The translations under genes were made by a program, and so were the position numbers. Shown piece by piece: positions 15,942 through 24,781 of a stretch of 64,000 nucleotides of DNA. Location: NCBI RefSeq assembly GCF_013778305.1, contig NZ_JACEIC010000002.1, forward strand, positions 1,637,669 to 1,701,668. The letters are read 5' to 3'. The first letter of the stretch is position 1. The number at the start of each line of letters is the position of its first letter. This DNA is from Nocardioides agri. Its GTDB lineage: Bacteria > Actinomycetota > Actinomycetes > Propionibacteriales > Nocardioidaceae. The notes under the pieces were generated by a model. The model was not told the origin of the DNA, ran no database searches, and worked only from the letters and a program-made list of their open reading frames with translations.

Positions 15942-16637
15942 CTAGAGAGCGGCGGGCAGGCCCAGCGAGTCGCGGACGATCCGCTCGAGGGTCCCGTCGA
16001 CGCGCAGCTGCCGGACGAAGGTGTGGCCGCCCCCCGGGTGGCGGTGCACGGTCACCCCGGGCCGGCCGGCGGCGAGGTCGGCGTGGGCGAGGTCGAGGTC
16101 GTCGTCGGAGACGTGCAGCTCGACCCGGGTCGAGCCGTCGGAGGCGTCGAGCAGCGGCCGCAGGTCGAGGAGGGTGTCGGATCGGGCTGCGTCGTAGAGG
16201 GCCCGCGCCCGGGGGCGCCACCGCGCGTCGTTCATCGCCGCGCGGTCCTCACGGCGCATCGAGACCTGCGCGCCGAAGGCGTGCACCTCCTCGAAGCGGC
16301 CGACCAGGGCGGCCGCGACCGCGGCGAAGCCGCCGGCGGAGCTGCCGAACAGGACGGCGCGGCCGCAGAGGTCGTCGACCACGCGGCGCAGCCCGAGCGC
16401 CGCCGCGCGCAGGTCGGGGCCGAGCTCGGGCACCCCGTCGACGTACCAGGCCTGCGCGGGGTCACGGATGAAGACCTTGGTCACCGGCATGCCGCGCGTG
16501 AGGCCGAAGAACTCGAACGGCGCGATCGCGAGCCGACCCTTCAGGCCGCCGAAGGCGACCAGCGCGACCTCCGATCCCTGGTCGTCCACCGCCAGGTTGC
16601 AGGTCGGGTCGTCGAGGAGCTCTTCGAAGGAACGCAC
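15942..16637 (-). CDS. Serine-hydrolase-like alpha/beta protein
   Basis: A 231-residue protein with a nucleophile-elbow-like motif GSSAGG (in AVLFGSSAGGFAAV) and a late GGGHTFV that could supply the histidine, preceded by a strand ending DDDLD. This is the alpha/beta hydrolase layout, but it matches no enzyme I recognise. I chose the GTG at 16637 because TATAGT lies six bases before it; an in-frame ATG at 16661 overlaps the start of the divergent DsrE gene. It ends 10 bases before the nitrobindin start and may also read into that operon. Confidence 0.72.
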   Translation of the reverse strand: MRSFEELLDDPTCNLAVDDQGSEVALVAFGGLKGRLAIAPFEFFGLTRGMPVTKVFIRDPAQAWYVDGVPELGPDLRAAALGLRRVVDDLCGRAVLFGSSAGGFAAVAAALVGRFEEVHAFGAQVSMRREDRAAMNDARWRPRARALYDAARSDTLLDLRPLLDASDGSTRVELHVSDDDLDLAHADLAAGRPGVTVHRHPGGGHTFVRQLRVDGTLERIVRDSLGLPAAL

Positions 16638-16643
16638 CGACGA

Positions 16644-16653
16644 ACTATAGGTT
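16644..16653. promoter_or_regulatory. Two-way promoter with overlapping -10 boxes
   Basis: On the minus strand TATAGT (16649-16644) is followed by six bases and the GTG of the hydrolase-like gene. On the plus strand TAGGTT (16648-16653) is followed by six bases and the ATG of the DsrE gene. The two boxes share bases 16648-16649, so both genes appear to be leaderless and transcribed from one symmetric site. Confidence 0.65.
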
Positions 16654-16659
16654 GCTGCC

Positions 16660-17016
16660 ATGCGCCCTCTCGTCGTCAAGGTCACCTGCGGCGCGGACGA
16701 GCCCGAGCGTGCCAACCAGGGGCTCACCGTCGCCGCCACCGCGCTGAGCGCCGGAGCCGACGTCAGCCTGTGGCTGACGGGCGAGGCTGCCTGGCTGGGC
16801 GTGGCCGGACGCGAGGGCTTCTCGCTCCCCCACGCGGCCCCGGCCGCCGACCTGGTGGCCGCCGTCGCCGCGGGTGGGCGGGTCACCGTGTGCACGCAGT
16901 GCGCCGCGCGACGGGAGATCGGCGAGGCCGACCTGCTGCCCGGAGTCCGGATCGCGGGCGCCGCGGCGTTCGTCGAGGAGGCGCTCGCGGCGGACGCCCA
17001 GGCGCTCGTCTACTGA
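16660..17016 (+). CDS. DsrE/DsrF-like small protein
   Basis: A 118-residue cytoplasmic protein of the DsrE-like fold, recognised by the start RPLVVKVTCGADEPERANQGL and the CTQCAARREI segment in which family members carry a conserved cysteine. DsrE proteins bind or relay sulfur or act as small regulators; the role here is unknown. The ATG at 16660 has no ribosome site but has a TAGGTT box six bases before it. The next gene begins 49 bases downstream. Confidence 0.8.
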   Translation: MRPLVVKVTCGADEPERANQGLTVAATALSAGADVSLWLTGEAAWLGVAGREGFSLPHAAPAADLVAAVAAGGRVTVCTQCAARREIGEADLLPGVRIAGAAAFVEEALAADAQALVY

Positions 17017-17065
17017 CGGGCGCATCGCGCCGCATCGACGCCCTGAGGCCCTAGGCTTTCGCCTG

Positions 17066-19717
17066 ATGACATCGAACGACCCGACTCCGACCCGCTGGTG
17101 GCAGCGCAAGGCCGAGCACGGCGAGCTGAGCGAGCAGGCCGGTCCTGAGTCCCCCGCGCCCCCGCCGAGCCAGCCGGAGCCGGCCGTCCGGACGCCCGCC
17201 GACCTCCAGGCCGCGGTCGAGCGCGCCACGGAGCTGCGCCGGCGCACCGAGCAGGCCGCCGCCGAGCAGGCCGCCGAGCGGCTCGTCGCCGAGGAGGCGG
17301 CCACCCAGCACGCGCGCGCTCGCGCGGAGGCGGACGACCGGGCCGCCGAGCACGCCGCCAAGGCGCAGGAGGCGTACGACGCACGCCGCGCCGCCGAGGA
17401 GGCCGCAGCCGAGCACGCCGCCGAGCGGGTCCGGCTCGAGGAGGCGGCGACCGCCGCGGCCCGCGAGCGCGTCGAGGCCGAGGAGGCCGCCCGCAAGCTC
17501 GTCGACTCCGCGAAGGTGGCGACCGCCCTGCGGCTGGCCGCCGAGCAGGCCGGCGCCCAGCAGACCGTCGACCGCGCGGCCGCCGAGGAGGCCGCCCGCG
17601 AGGCCGCCGCCCGGGAGGCAGCGGCCAGCGAGGCTCGGGCCGCCGCCGAGGCCTACGCCGAGGAGCAGGCGACCGCCGCGGCCGAGGCCCACCAGGCGCG
17701 GGTGGCGGCGGAGCAGGCCGCTGCCGCAGCCGCGGAGCGGGTCCGCGCGGCCGAGGAGGCCCGCGCGGCGGCCGAGGCCCGCGTCGCCGACCTCGAGGAG
17801 CAGATCGCCGCTGCCGGCGAGGCGCGCCTCGCCGCCGAGCGGGCCGCGGCCACCCAGGCCGACGCCCGCGCCAAGGCCGAGACCGCGGCGCGCGAGCAGG
17901 CCGAGGCGCGCGCCGCCGCCGAGGCCGCGGCCGCCGAGCAGGACGCCGCCGCCACCGCCGCGCACCAGGCACGGACCGCCGCGGAGCAGTCCGCGACGGC
18001 CGCAGCCGAGCGGGCCGCCACCGCCCTCACCGAGCGGCAGGCGGCCGAGCAGGCGGCGCAGGAGGCCGCCGAGCGGGCGACCGCCGCACACGCTGACCGC
18101 GAGGGCGCCGAGACCCGTGCCACCGAGCTCGCGGCCCGCCTCACCGCAGCGATCGCTGCGCACGAGGAGTTCGTGACCGGCTCGCAGGAGGCCCGCGCGG
18201 CCGCGGAGCAGGCGGCCGCGGACGCGGTCGAGGCCCGCGCCGCCGCCGAGGCCACCGCCGCGGAGGCGCTCCAGGGACGCGCGACGGCCGACTCGTCGGC
18301 CGCCGAGCACGCCCGGCTCGCCGACGAGGCGCACACCGCGCGGCTCGCCGCCGAGCAGGCGGCCGATGAGCGCGCCGCCGCGGCCGAGGCCGCGCAGGCC
18401 GCGCGCACCACGGCGGAGGAGGCGGCGACCCGGGCGGCCGAGGCCGCAGCCGCAGCCGCGCTCGGCGAGGAGGAGGCGCGCCGTACCGCTGCCGAGATGG
18501 CGGGCGCCCTGCAGGTCTCCCACGAGGCCAAGCTCGCGGCCGACGAGTCCGCGCGGACCGAGGCCGAGCGAGCCGCCGAGGCCCACGTCGCCCGGACCGT
18601 CGCCGAGCAGGCGGCCATCGACGCGGCCGCCGCCCGCGAGGAGGCCGAGCGCCAGGCTCGCGCCCAGCTCGACGCCGCCGCGGCCGCCCACGCCGACCGG
18701 GCCGTTGCCGAGCGCGACACCGAGGCCGCCGTCGTCCGCGCCGGACAGGCCCAGGCCGAGCGCGAGGAGGCCGAGCGCCGAGCCACCGCCCAGACCGAGG
18801 CGGCCGCCGCCGCGGCCGCGGCCCAGGCAGCCGCCCACCAGCAGGCAGCAGAGCACGCCGAGGTGGCCCGCACCGCCGCCGAGGCCCGAGCCGCCGCCGA
18901 CGCCACCGCCGAGCAGCACGCCCACGCCCGCGCGGACGCCGAGCGCGCAGCGGCCGAGGCCACCGCCGCGCGCGAGCAGGCCGAGCGGCAGGCCAGCGCC
19001 CAGCTCGAGGCTGCCGGCGCCGCCCACGCCGACCGGACCACGGCCGAGCGCGACGCCGAGGCAGCAGCGACCCGCGCCGAGCAGGCCCAGTCCGAGCGCG
19101 AGGAGGCCGAGCGCCGAGCCACCGCCCAGGCGGAGGCCGCCGCCGCCGCGGCCGCGGCCCAGGCAGCCGCCCACCAGCAGGCAGCAGAGCACGCCGAGGT
19201 GGCCCGCACCGCCGCCGAGGCCCGGGCCGCCGCCGACGCGACCGCCGAGCAGCACGCCCAGGCCCGCGCGGACGCCGAGCGGGCCGCGGCCGAGGCCCTC
19301 GAGGCCCGGCGCGCGGCCGAGGACGACGCACGGGCGCACGCCGAGCTCGCCGCCCGCGCCGCTGAGGAGCGCCGCGAGGCCGAGCAGCGGCTGCGCGAGG
19401 TGCTCGCGGCCACCGGCGAGGAGACCACCCGTCACGCCGACGAGCTGCGGACCGCCGTCGCCGCCCGGGAGGCTGCCGAGCAGGCCGCCGCCGAGCAGGC
19501 CCGGCTGCGGACCGAGGCCGAGTCGGCCGCCGCCGACCGGGCCTCCGACCGCAGCGCCGTCGAGGCCGCCGTACGGCACCAGGCCGAGCTCGCCGAAGCA
19601 GCGATGGAGGAGCGGCTCGCGGCCGAGGAGCGAGCCCGCGAGCTCGCCCAGGAGCTGGAGCAGGTGCGCGCCGATCTGCTGGAGCTACAGAAGAAGAAGG
19701 GGATCTTCCGGCGCTAG
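17066..19717 (+). CDS. Giant Ala/Glu-rich coiled-coil protein
   Basis: An 883-residue cytoplasmic protein, almost wholly alpha-helical: after about 50 residues (TRWWQRKAEHGELSEQ, then a Pro-rich linker) it is Ala, Glu, Arg and Gln in a continuous heptad pattern such as AAEQAAAEAAER. No signal peptide or membrane segment; the tail [12 protein letters not shown] is basic. Residues about 523-746 are a tandem pair of 112-residue units. ATG 17066 has TAGGCT eight bases upstream. Such rods can organise poles, nucleoid or envelope, but no function can be assigned. Its TAG overlaps the TAG of the convergent esterase gene (CTAG). Confidence 0.85.
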   Translation: MTSNDPTPTRWWQRKAEHGELSEQAGPESPAPPPSQPEPAVRTPADLQAAVERATELRRRTEQAAAEQAAERLVAEEAATQHARARAEADDRAAEHAAKAQEAYDARRAAEEAAAEHAAERVRLEEAATAAARERVEAEEAARKLVDSAKVATALRLAAEQAGAQQTVDRAAAEEAAREAAAREAAASEARAAAEAYAEEQATAAAEAHQARVAAEQAAAAAAERVRAAEEARAAAEARVADLEEQIAAAGEARLAAERAAATQADARAKAETAAREQAEARAAAEAAAAEQDAAATAAHQARTAAEQSATAAAERAATALTERQAAEQAAQEAAERATAAHADREGAETRATELAARLTAAIAAHEEFVTGSQEARAAAEQAAADAVEARAAAEATAAEALQGRATADSSAAEHARLADEAHTARLAAEQAADERAAAAEAAQAARTTAEEAATRAAEAAAAAALGEEEARRTAAEMAGALQVSHEAKLAADESARTEAERAAEAHVARTVAEQAAIDAAAAREEAERQARAQLDAAAAAHADRAVAERDTEAAVVRAGQAQAEREEAERRATAQTEAAAAAAAAQAAAHQQAAEHAEVARTAAEARAAADATAEQHAHARADAERAAAEATAAREQAERQASAQLEAAGAAHADRTTAERDAEAAATRAEQAQSEREEAERRATAQAEAAAAAAAAQAAAHQQAAEHAEVARTAAEARAAADATAEQHAQARADAERAAAEALEARRAAEDDARAHAELAARAAEERREAEQRLREVLAATGEETTRHADELRTAVAAREAAEQAAAEQARLRTEAESAAADRASDRSAVEAAVRHQAELAEAAMEERLAAEERARELAQELEQVRADLLELQKKKGIFRR
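18632..19303 (+). repeat. 336-bp tandem duplication within the coiled-coil gene
   Basis: Two copies with a 336-base period (18632-18967 and 18968-19303). Long stretches are nearly identical, for example from 18758 and 19094 (GAGCGCGAGGAGGCC...), including the segment encoding HQQAAEHAEVARTAAEARAA. The period is a multiple of three, so the frame is kept. Confidence 0.8.
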
Positions 19718-20727
19718 GCGAGGTGGCGTCGGAGCGCGGCCGCGATCTCCGCGTTGGCCGCCCGGGCCGAGCGCCCCACGCCGACCATGTTGAAGAAGCC
19801 GTGGATCTGGTCGCCGAACCGGCGCAGCTCCACTGCCGCCCCCGCCTTCTCCAGCAGCGCCGCGTACTCCTCGCCCTCGTCGCGCAGCGGGTCGAAGCCC
19901 GCGGTGACCACGTACGCCGGCGCGAGGGTCGCCGGCAGGTCGGCGTACGCCGGCGAGATCCGCGGGTCGCGCGGGTCGCCGCCGGCCACGTAGCTGTCGT
20001 GGGCGAGGTCCATGAACGCGCTGGTCAGGTAGAAGCCGGTCTGGAACGACGTGGAGCTCGCGGTCTCGCGCGCGGCGTCCGTCACCGGGTAGACGAGCAG
20101 CTGGAGCGCGAGCGGCAGCCCCTCGCGGGCCGCCTCGATCGCGACCACGGCAGCCAGGTTGCCCCCGGCGGAGTCGCCACCCACCGCGAGCCGCGTGGGG
20201 TCGGCGCCGACCTCGTCGGCGTGCTCGACGACCCAGCGGTACGCCGCGAGCGCGTCGTCGTACGCCGCCGGGAACGGCTGCTCCGGACCGAGGCGGTAGT
20301 CCACGGCCAGCACCCGTACGCCGGAGCGCTCGGCGAGGAACCGGCAGGCGGCGTCGTGGGACTCGAGGTCGCCGTACATGAAGCCACCGCCGTGGAAGAA
20401 CACCAGCAGCGGCCCGCGCGAGAGCGACGGCGTGTAGAGCCGGGCCGGGAGGCCGGCCACCCGCAGGTCGCGCACCTCGCCGATCGGCTGCCGGCCGGCG
20501 ACCAGCCGGGTGTGCCGGCGGATCGCGCGGCGTCCCTCGGGGATCGGCAGCGACTCCGCGGCCGGCTCGCGGATCAGCCGCTGGATCCGCAGCATCAGCT
20601 GGGTGTCGACGGCGAGCGGCTCGCCGTCGACGACGACCGGCCGGCCGGCGAGCACGCGCTGGACGCGTGGTGGCAGCGCGAGGGCGGCTCGCAGCAGGAG
20701 GGTCTCGACGGGTTCGAGGGCGTTCAC
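19714..20727 (-). CDS. Acetyl-esterase/lipase of the HSL family
   Basis: A 337-residue alpha/beta hydrolase that cleaves short-chain esters. It has the oxyanion motif HGGGF, the nucleophile GDSAGG, the acid in [11 protein letters not shown] and the final histidine in DQIHGFFN, all in the order of the hormone-sensitive-lipase group. No signal peptide. I chose the GTG at 20727 because TAGGTT lies seven bases upstream; a TTG at 20736 is also in frame. The upstream region is shared with ppk, which starts 72 bases away on the other strand. Confidence 0.9.
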   Translation of the reverse strand: MNALEPVETLLLRAALALPPRVQRVLAGRPVVVDGEPLAVDTQLMLRIQRLIREPAAESLPIPEGRRAIRRHTRLVAGRQPIGEVRDLRVAGLPARLYTPSLSRGPLLVFFHGGGFMYGDLESHDAACRFLAERSGVRVLAVDYRLGPEQPFPAAYDDALAAYRWVVEHADEVGADPTRLAVGGDSAGGNLAAVVAIEAAREGLPLALQLLVYPVTDAARETASSTSFQTGFYLTSAFMDLAHDSYVAGGDPRDPRISPAYADLPATLAPAYVVTAGFDPLRDEGEEYAALLEKAGAAVELRRFGDQIHGFFNMVGVGRSARAANAEIAAALRRHLA

Positions 20728-20759
20728 GCCCGGCAACCTACCGATCCGTCCGCGGTCGG

Positions 20760-20781
20760 CGTCACCCCGTGTTCACCGGTT
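20760..20781 (+). promoter_or_regulatory. Candidate PHO box of ppk
   Basis: Two 11-base direct-repeat units, CGTCACCCCGT (20760-20770) and GTTCACCGGTT (20771-20781). The second fits the actinobacterial PhoP unit GTTCACC exactly; the first keeps TCACC. A weak -10 (CAGACT, 20787-20792) lies six bases before the ppk ATG, placing the box over the -35 region. Confidence 0.55.
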
Positions 20782-20798
20782 GGTGCCAGACTCGGTGC

Positions 20799-22952
20799 AT
20801 GACGCTCGACAGCCTGCCTCCCGACGCCCTGTCCAGCCATGGCGAGGCGATCCCGGAGGAGACCTTCGAGGTCGAGCCGCCGTACCTGCCCGACCACGAC
20901 GCGCTCGCCGCGGTGGAGAAGTACGAGGACCGGTTCCTCGACCGCGAGCTGTCCTGGCTGCGGTTCAACCAGCGCGTCCTCGAGCTCGCCGAGAACCCGG
21001 ACCTGCCGCTGCTCGAGCGGACCCGGTTCCTCGCGATCTTCACGAGCAACCTCGACGAGTTCTTCATGGTGCGGGTCGCGGGCCTCAAGCGCCGGATCGC
21101 CGCCGGGCTCGCCGTGCGGGCGGCGAGCGGGCTGATGCCGAGTGAGGTGCTCGACCTGATCCTGCGCACGACCCGCGAGCTCTCCGAGCGTCAGGCGCGG
21201 CTCTTCCGCGACGAGATCGTGCCCGCCCTCCGCGACGCCAACATCGAGCTCGTCCGCTGGGACGACCTCGACCGCGACGAGCAGCGGGCCTGCAAGCGGC
21301 TCTTCAAGGAGCGGGTCTTCCCGGTGCTGACGCCGCTGGCCGTCGACCCGGCGCACCCGTTCCCCTACATCTCGGGGCTCTCGCTCAACCTGGCGGTGCT
21401 GATCCGCAACCCCAAGACCGGCAAGGAGCACTTCGCGCGGGTGAAGGTGCCGCCGATCTTCTCCCGCTTCGTGCCGGTCGGCAACCAGCGCTTCGTGCCC
21501 CTGGAGGACGTGATCGGCGAGCACCTCAAGCGGCTCTTCCCGGGCATGGAGGTGCTCGAGGTCCACACGTTCCGGGTCACCCGCAACGAGGACCTGGAGG
21601 TCGAGGAGGACGACGCCGAGAACATCCTCGCGGCCCTGGAGAAGGAGCTGCTGCGCCGTCGGTTCGGGCCGCCGGTCCGGCTGGAGGTCGAGGAGTCGAT
21701 CGCTCCCCAGGTGCTCCAGCTGCTCGTATCCGAGCTCGGCGTCTCCGAGGCGGAGGTGTTCCGGCTCCGGGGTCCGCTGGACCTGCGCGGGCTCCACGAC
21801 ATCGCGGACCTGCCGCGGGCGGAGCTGAAGTACCCCGCGTTCGTGCCGGTCACGCACCCGCGGCTGGCCGAGGTCGAGTCGTCAGCGCCCGTCGACGTGT
21901 TCAAGGCGGCCCGCAGGAACGACGTACTGCTGCACCATCCCTACGACTCCTTCGCGACGTCGGTGCAGCGCTTCCTCGAGCAGGCTGCCGCCGACCCGCA
22001 CGTGCTGGCCATCAAGCAGACCCTCTACCGCACCTCCGGCGACAGCCCGATCATCGACGCGCTCATCGATGCCGCCGAGGCGGGCAAGCAGGTGCTGGTG
22101 CTCGTCGAGATCAAGGCGCGCTTCGACGAGGAGGCCAACATCCGCTGGGCCCGCAAGCTCGAGCAGGCCGGCTGCCACGTCGTCTACGGGCTCGTCGGCC
22201 TCAAGACCCACTGCAAGCTCGCGATGGTGGTCCGCGACGAGCCCGACGGCATCCGGCGCTACACCCACATCGGCACCGGCAACTACAACCCCAAGACGTC
22301 GCGGATGTACGAGGACCTGGGGCTGATCACCACCAACGAGCAGATCGGCGAGGACGTCGCCCATCTCTTCAACAACCTCTCGGGCTGGTCGCGCAACGCG
22401 TCGTACGAGCAGCTCCTCGTCGCGCCGGACTCGGTGCGCTCCGGGCTGGTCGAGCAGGTGCACCGCGAGATCGCCAACCACCGCGCCGGCCGCCCGGCCC
22501 GGATCCGCCTCAAGGCCAACTCCGTCGTCGACGAGGCGGTCATCGACGCGCTCTACCTCGCCTCGCAGGAAGGCGTCCCGGTCGAGCTGCTCGTGCGCGG
22601 CATCTGCGCGCTGCGGCCCGGCGTACCCGGGCTGTCGGAGACGATCACCGTGCGCTCCGTGCTCGGCCGGTTCCTCGAGCACAGCCGGATCTTCTGGTTC
22701 GAGAACGCCGGCGACCCCACCGTGTGGATCGGCTCCGCCGACATGATGCACCGCAACCTGGACCGTCGGGTCGAGGTGCTGGTGCGGCTGCCCGGCGCCG
22801 ACAGCATCCAGGTGATCGGCGAGCTCCTGGACCTCGCCTTCGCCCCGCACGTGACCGCCTGGGAGCTCGACAGCGAGGGCTGCTGGGCGCGCAACGAGGG
22901 CGCCACGGACCTCCAGCAGGCGCTGATCGAGAGCCCGCGCCGGCGTCGGTGA
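20799..22952 (+). CDS. ppk: Polyphosphate kinase 1
   Basis: Makes polyphosphate from ATP at the membrane face. The 717-residue protein has the four PPK1 domains: an N-terminal helical domain ([17 protein letters not shown]), head domain ([16 protein letters not shown]), and the two phospholipase-D-like catalytic domains with [22 protein letters not shown], the catalytic histidine region [11 protein letters not shown] and the C-terminal [17 protein letters not shown]. Length is normal. It is followed by phosphate transport genes and preceded by a candidate PHO box, so phosphate-dependent control is likely. Confidence 0.96.
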   Translation: MTLDSLPPDALSSHGEAIPEETFEVEPPYLPDHDALAAVEKYEDRFLDRELSWLRFNQRVLELAENPDLPLLERTRFLAIFTSNLDEFFMVRVAGLKRRIAAGLAVRAASGLMPSEVLDLILRTTRELSERQARLFRDEIVPALRDANIELVRWDDLDRDEQRACKRLFKERVFPVLTPLAVDPAHPFPYISGLSLNLAVLIRNPKTGKEHFARVKVPPIFSRFVPVGNQRFVPLEDVIGEHLKRLFPGMEVLEVHTFRVTRNEDLEVEEDDAENILAALEKELLRRRFGPPVRLEVEESIAPQVLQLLVSELGVSEAEVFRLRGPLDLRGLHDIADLPRAELKYPAFVPVTHPRLAEVESSAPVDVFKAARRNDVLLHHPYDSFATSVQRFLEQAAADPHVLAIKQTLYRTSGDSPIIDALIDAAEAGKQVLVLVEIKARFDEEANIRWARKLEQAGCHVVYGLVGLKTHCKLAMVVRDEPDGIRRYTHIGTGNYNPKTSRMYEDLGLITTNEQIGEDVAHLFNNLSGWSRNASYEQLLVAPDSVRSGLVEQVHREIANHRAGRPARIRLKANSVVDEAVIDALYLASQEGVPVELLVRGICALRPGVPGLSETITVRSVLGRFLEHSRIFWFENAGDPTVWIGSADMMHRNLDRRVEVLVRLPGADSIQVIGELLDLAFAPHVTAWELDSEGCWARNEGATDLQQALIESPRRRR

Positions 22953-23060
22953 CCACCGACACAGGGCGCGGAGGGCTCCCGGAATGGGCGCCACTTGCGT
23001 TTTCGGGCATCTCACCCCCTAGGCTGATCGCGTTCTTTTCCTCCTCACCAGGAGTTATCC

Positions 23061-23684
23061 GTGGGTTTGCGCCTTCGCCCCGTCGACACGTCGTTCTACG
23101 TCCTGCTGACCGAGTCGGCCCAGCACCTCATCAGGGGAGCATCGCTGCTCGCCGAGATGCTCGCCGACGGCGCCGACCACGATGACGTGGCGCGCCGGAT
23201 GCGCGAGGCCGAGCACCAGGCCGACGAGACAACGCACGCCATCGTCAAGAAGGTGAACTCGACCTTCGTGACGCCGTTCGACCGCGAGGACATCTACTCC
23301 CTCGCGTCCGGGCTCGACGACGTCATGGACATGATGGACGAGGTCGTCGACATGATCCTGCTGTACGAGGTCAAGCTCCTCCCGGCCGAGCTCTCGGCCC
23401 AGGTCGAGGTGCTCCAGCGCTGCGCGGAGCTGACCGCGGACGCGATGCCGAACCTCCAGTCGATGCAGTCGCAGTCCCTCGAGGAGTACTGGATCGAGGT
23501 CAACCGGCTCGAGAACGCCGGCGACAAGAACCACCGCCGTACGATCGCGAAGCTCTTCAGCGGCGAGTTCAAGACCATCGAGGTGCTCAAGCTCAAGGAC
23601 ATCGTCGAGGGCCTCGAGGAGGCGATCGACGCGTTCGAGAAGGTCGCCAACACGGTGGAGCAGATCGCGGTCAAGGAGTCCTGA
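23061..23684 (+). CDS. PhoU-like (DUF47) regulator of phosphate transport
   Basis: A 207-residue helical DUF47 protein, the usual partner of Pit transporters. Landmarks are HQADETTHAIVKKVNSTFVT-like E/D-rich metal-binding helices (quoted in part), TPFDREDIYSLASGLDDVMD and LEEYWIEVNRLENAGD. It likely binds metal and adjusts uptake through the transporter encoded six bases downstream. AGGAG precedes the GTG at 23061, and TAGGCT at about 23021 is a plausible -10 box for the pair. Confidence 0.92.
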   Translation: MGLRLRPVDTSFYVLLTESAQHLIRGASLLAEMLADGADHDDVARRMREAEHQADETTHAIVKKVNSTFVTPFDREDIYSLASGLDDVMDMMDEVVDMILLYEVKLLPAELSAQVEVLQRCAELTADAMPNLQSMQSQSLEEYWIEVNRLENAGDKNHRRTIAKLFSGEFKTIEVLKLKDIVEGLEEAIDAFEKVANTVEQIAVKES

Positions 23685-23690
23685 CCCCAC

Positions 23691-24695
23691 ATGGAGCTCG
23701 CGATCGTCATCACGGTCGTCGTGGTGGCCCTGGTGTTCGACTACACCAACGGGTTCCACGACGCCGCCAACGCCATCGCCACCTCGGTGTCGACGCGTGC
23801 GCTGACCCCCAAGGTCGCCCTCATCCTGGCGGCCGTCATGAACTTCGTCGGCGCCCTGCTCGGCCAGGAGGTCGCGCACACCGTCAGTGAGGTGATCTCG
23901 CCACCAGAGGGCACCCACGGCCTCGTGGTCATCCTGGGCGGCCTGCTCGGCGCCATCACCTGGAACCTCATCACCTGGTACTTCGGCCTGCCGTCCTCGT
24001 CCTCGCACGCGCTGATCGGCGGCATGGTCGGCGCAGCGATCGCGGCCGGGGGCGTCGACCTCGTGCACTGGGCGACGATCGTCGACAAGGTGCTGATCCC
24101 GATGGTGCTGTCGCCGGTGTTCGGCTTCTTCGCGGCGTTCGTCGTGATGTTGACGATCATGTGGGTCTTCCGGAAGCGGAATCCGCACCGGGTCTTCCGC
24201 GGGTTCCGGATGGCGCAGACCGTCTCCGCCGCGGCACTGGCGCTCGGCCACGGCCTCCAGGACGCCCAGAAGACGATGGGCATCATCTTCCTGACGGTCA
24301 CGACCGCGGGCTACTACGCCGGCCAGGAGAACCTCCCGATCTGGATCGTGATCTCCTCCGCCGCGGCGATCTCGCTCGGCACGTACTCCGGCGGCTGGCG
24401 CATCATGCGCACCCTCGGCCGCCGGATCATCCACCTCGACCCGGCCCGCGGCTTCGCGGCCGAGTCGGTCGGCGCAGGTGTCCTGTACACGACGGCCTTC
24501 GTCTTCCACGCCCCGATCTCGACCACCCACCTGATCACCTCGGCGATCATGGGCGCCGGCGCCACCAAGCGCTTCTCCGCCGTCCGGTGGGGCGTCGCCC
24601 GCTCGATCGTCACCGCCTGGGTCCTCACCTTCCCCATGGCCGGCCTCGTCGCCGCCGGCTTCTACGCGGTCCTGCACGCGATCCTCGGCGTCTGA
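23691..24695 (+). CDS. pit: Low-affinity inorganic phosphate transporter (Pit family)
   Basis: A 334-residue integral membrane proton/metal-phosphate symporter with about nine membrane segments. It has the duplicated PHO-4 family signatures: DYTNGFHDAANAIATSVSTR at the N-terminus and the matching second copy GHGLQDAQKTMGII in the middle, plus GLPSSSSHALIGG and PISTTHLITSAIMGAG. Cotranscribed with the PhoU-like gene. In this window it complements the high-affinity Pst system further right. Confidence 0.95.
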   Translation: MELAIVITVVVVALVFDYTNGFHDAANAIATSVSTRALTPKVALILAAVMNFVGALLGQEVAHTVSEVISPPEGTHGLVVILGGLLGAITWNLITWYFGLPSSSSHALIGGMVGAAIAAGGVDLVHWATIVDKVLIPMVLSPVFGFFAAFVVMLTIMWVFRKRNPHRVFRGFRMAQTVSAAALALGHGLQDAQKTMGIIFLTVTTAGYYAGQENLPIWIVISSAAAISLGTYSGGWRIMRTLGRRIIHLDPARGFAAESVGAGVLYTTAFVFHAPISTTHLITSAIMGAGATKRFSAVRWGVARSIVTAWVLTFPMAGLVAAGFYAVLHAILGV

Positions 24696-24711
24696 GCCTG
24701 CTCGTCGTCGC

Positions 24712-24774
24712 GATACCCAGCGACGTTCTGGTTGGTCCGGCACGGTCGGAACGACCACTACGTCGCTGGCTATG
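24712..24774. repeat. Palindromic element, copy A (27-9-27)
   Basis: Inverted repeat with 27-base arms (24712-24738 and 24748-24774; 21 of 27 positions pair) and a nine-base loop. Core arm sequence CCAGCGACGT. It has the same size and core as copy B at 25938-26000. It lies between the Pit gene and the 3' end of the DUF559-like gene. It could also act as a terminator for both. Confidence 0.85.
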
Positions 24775-24781
24775 CCGGCGG

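Noticed and set aside
17051..19793. Several long open frames on both strands over the coiled-coil gene, including one of 842 codons rich in Gly and Leu
   Set aside because: They arise because Ala/Glu codons (GCC, GAG) have no stops in other frames. The plus-strand frame is the only one with a heptad pattern and a sensible start.
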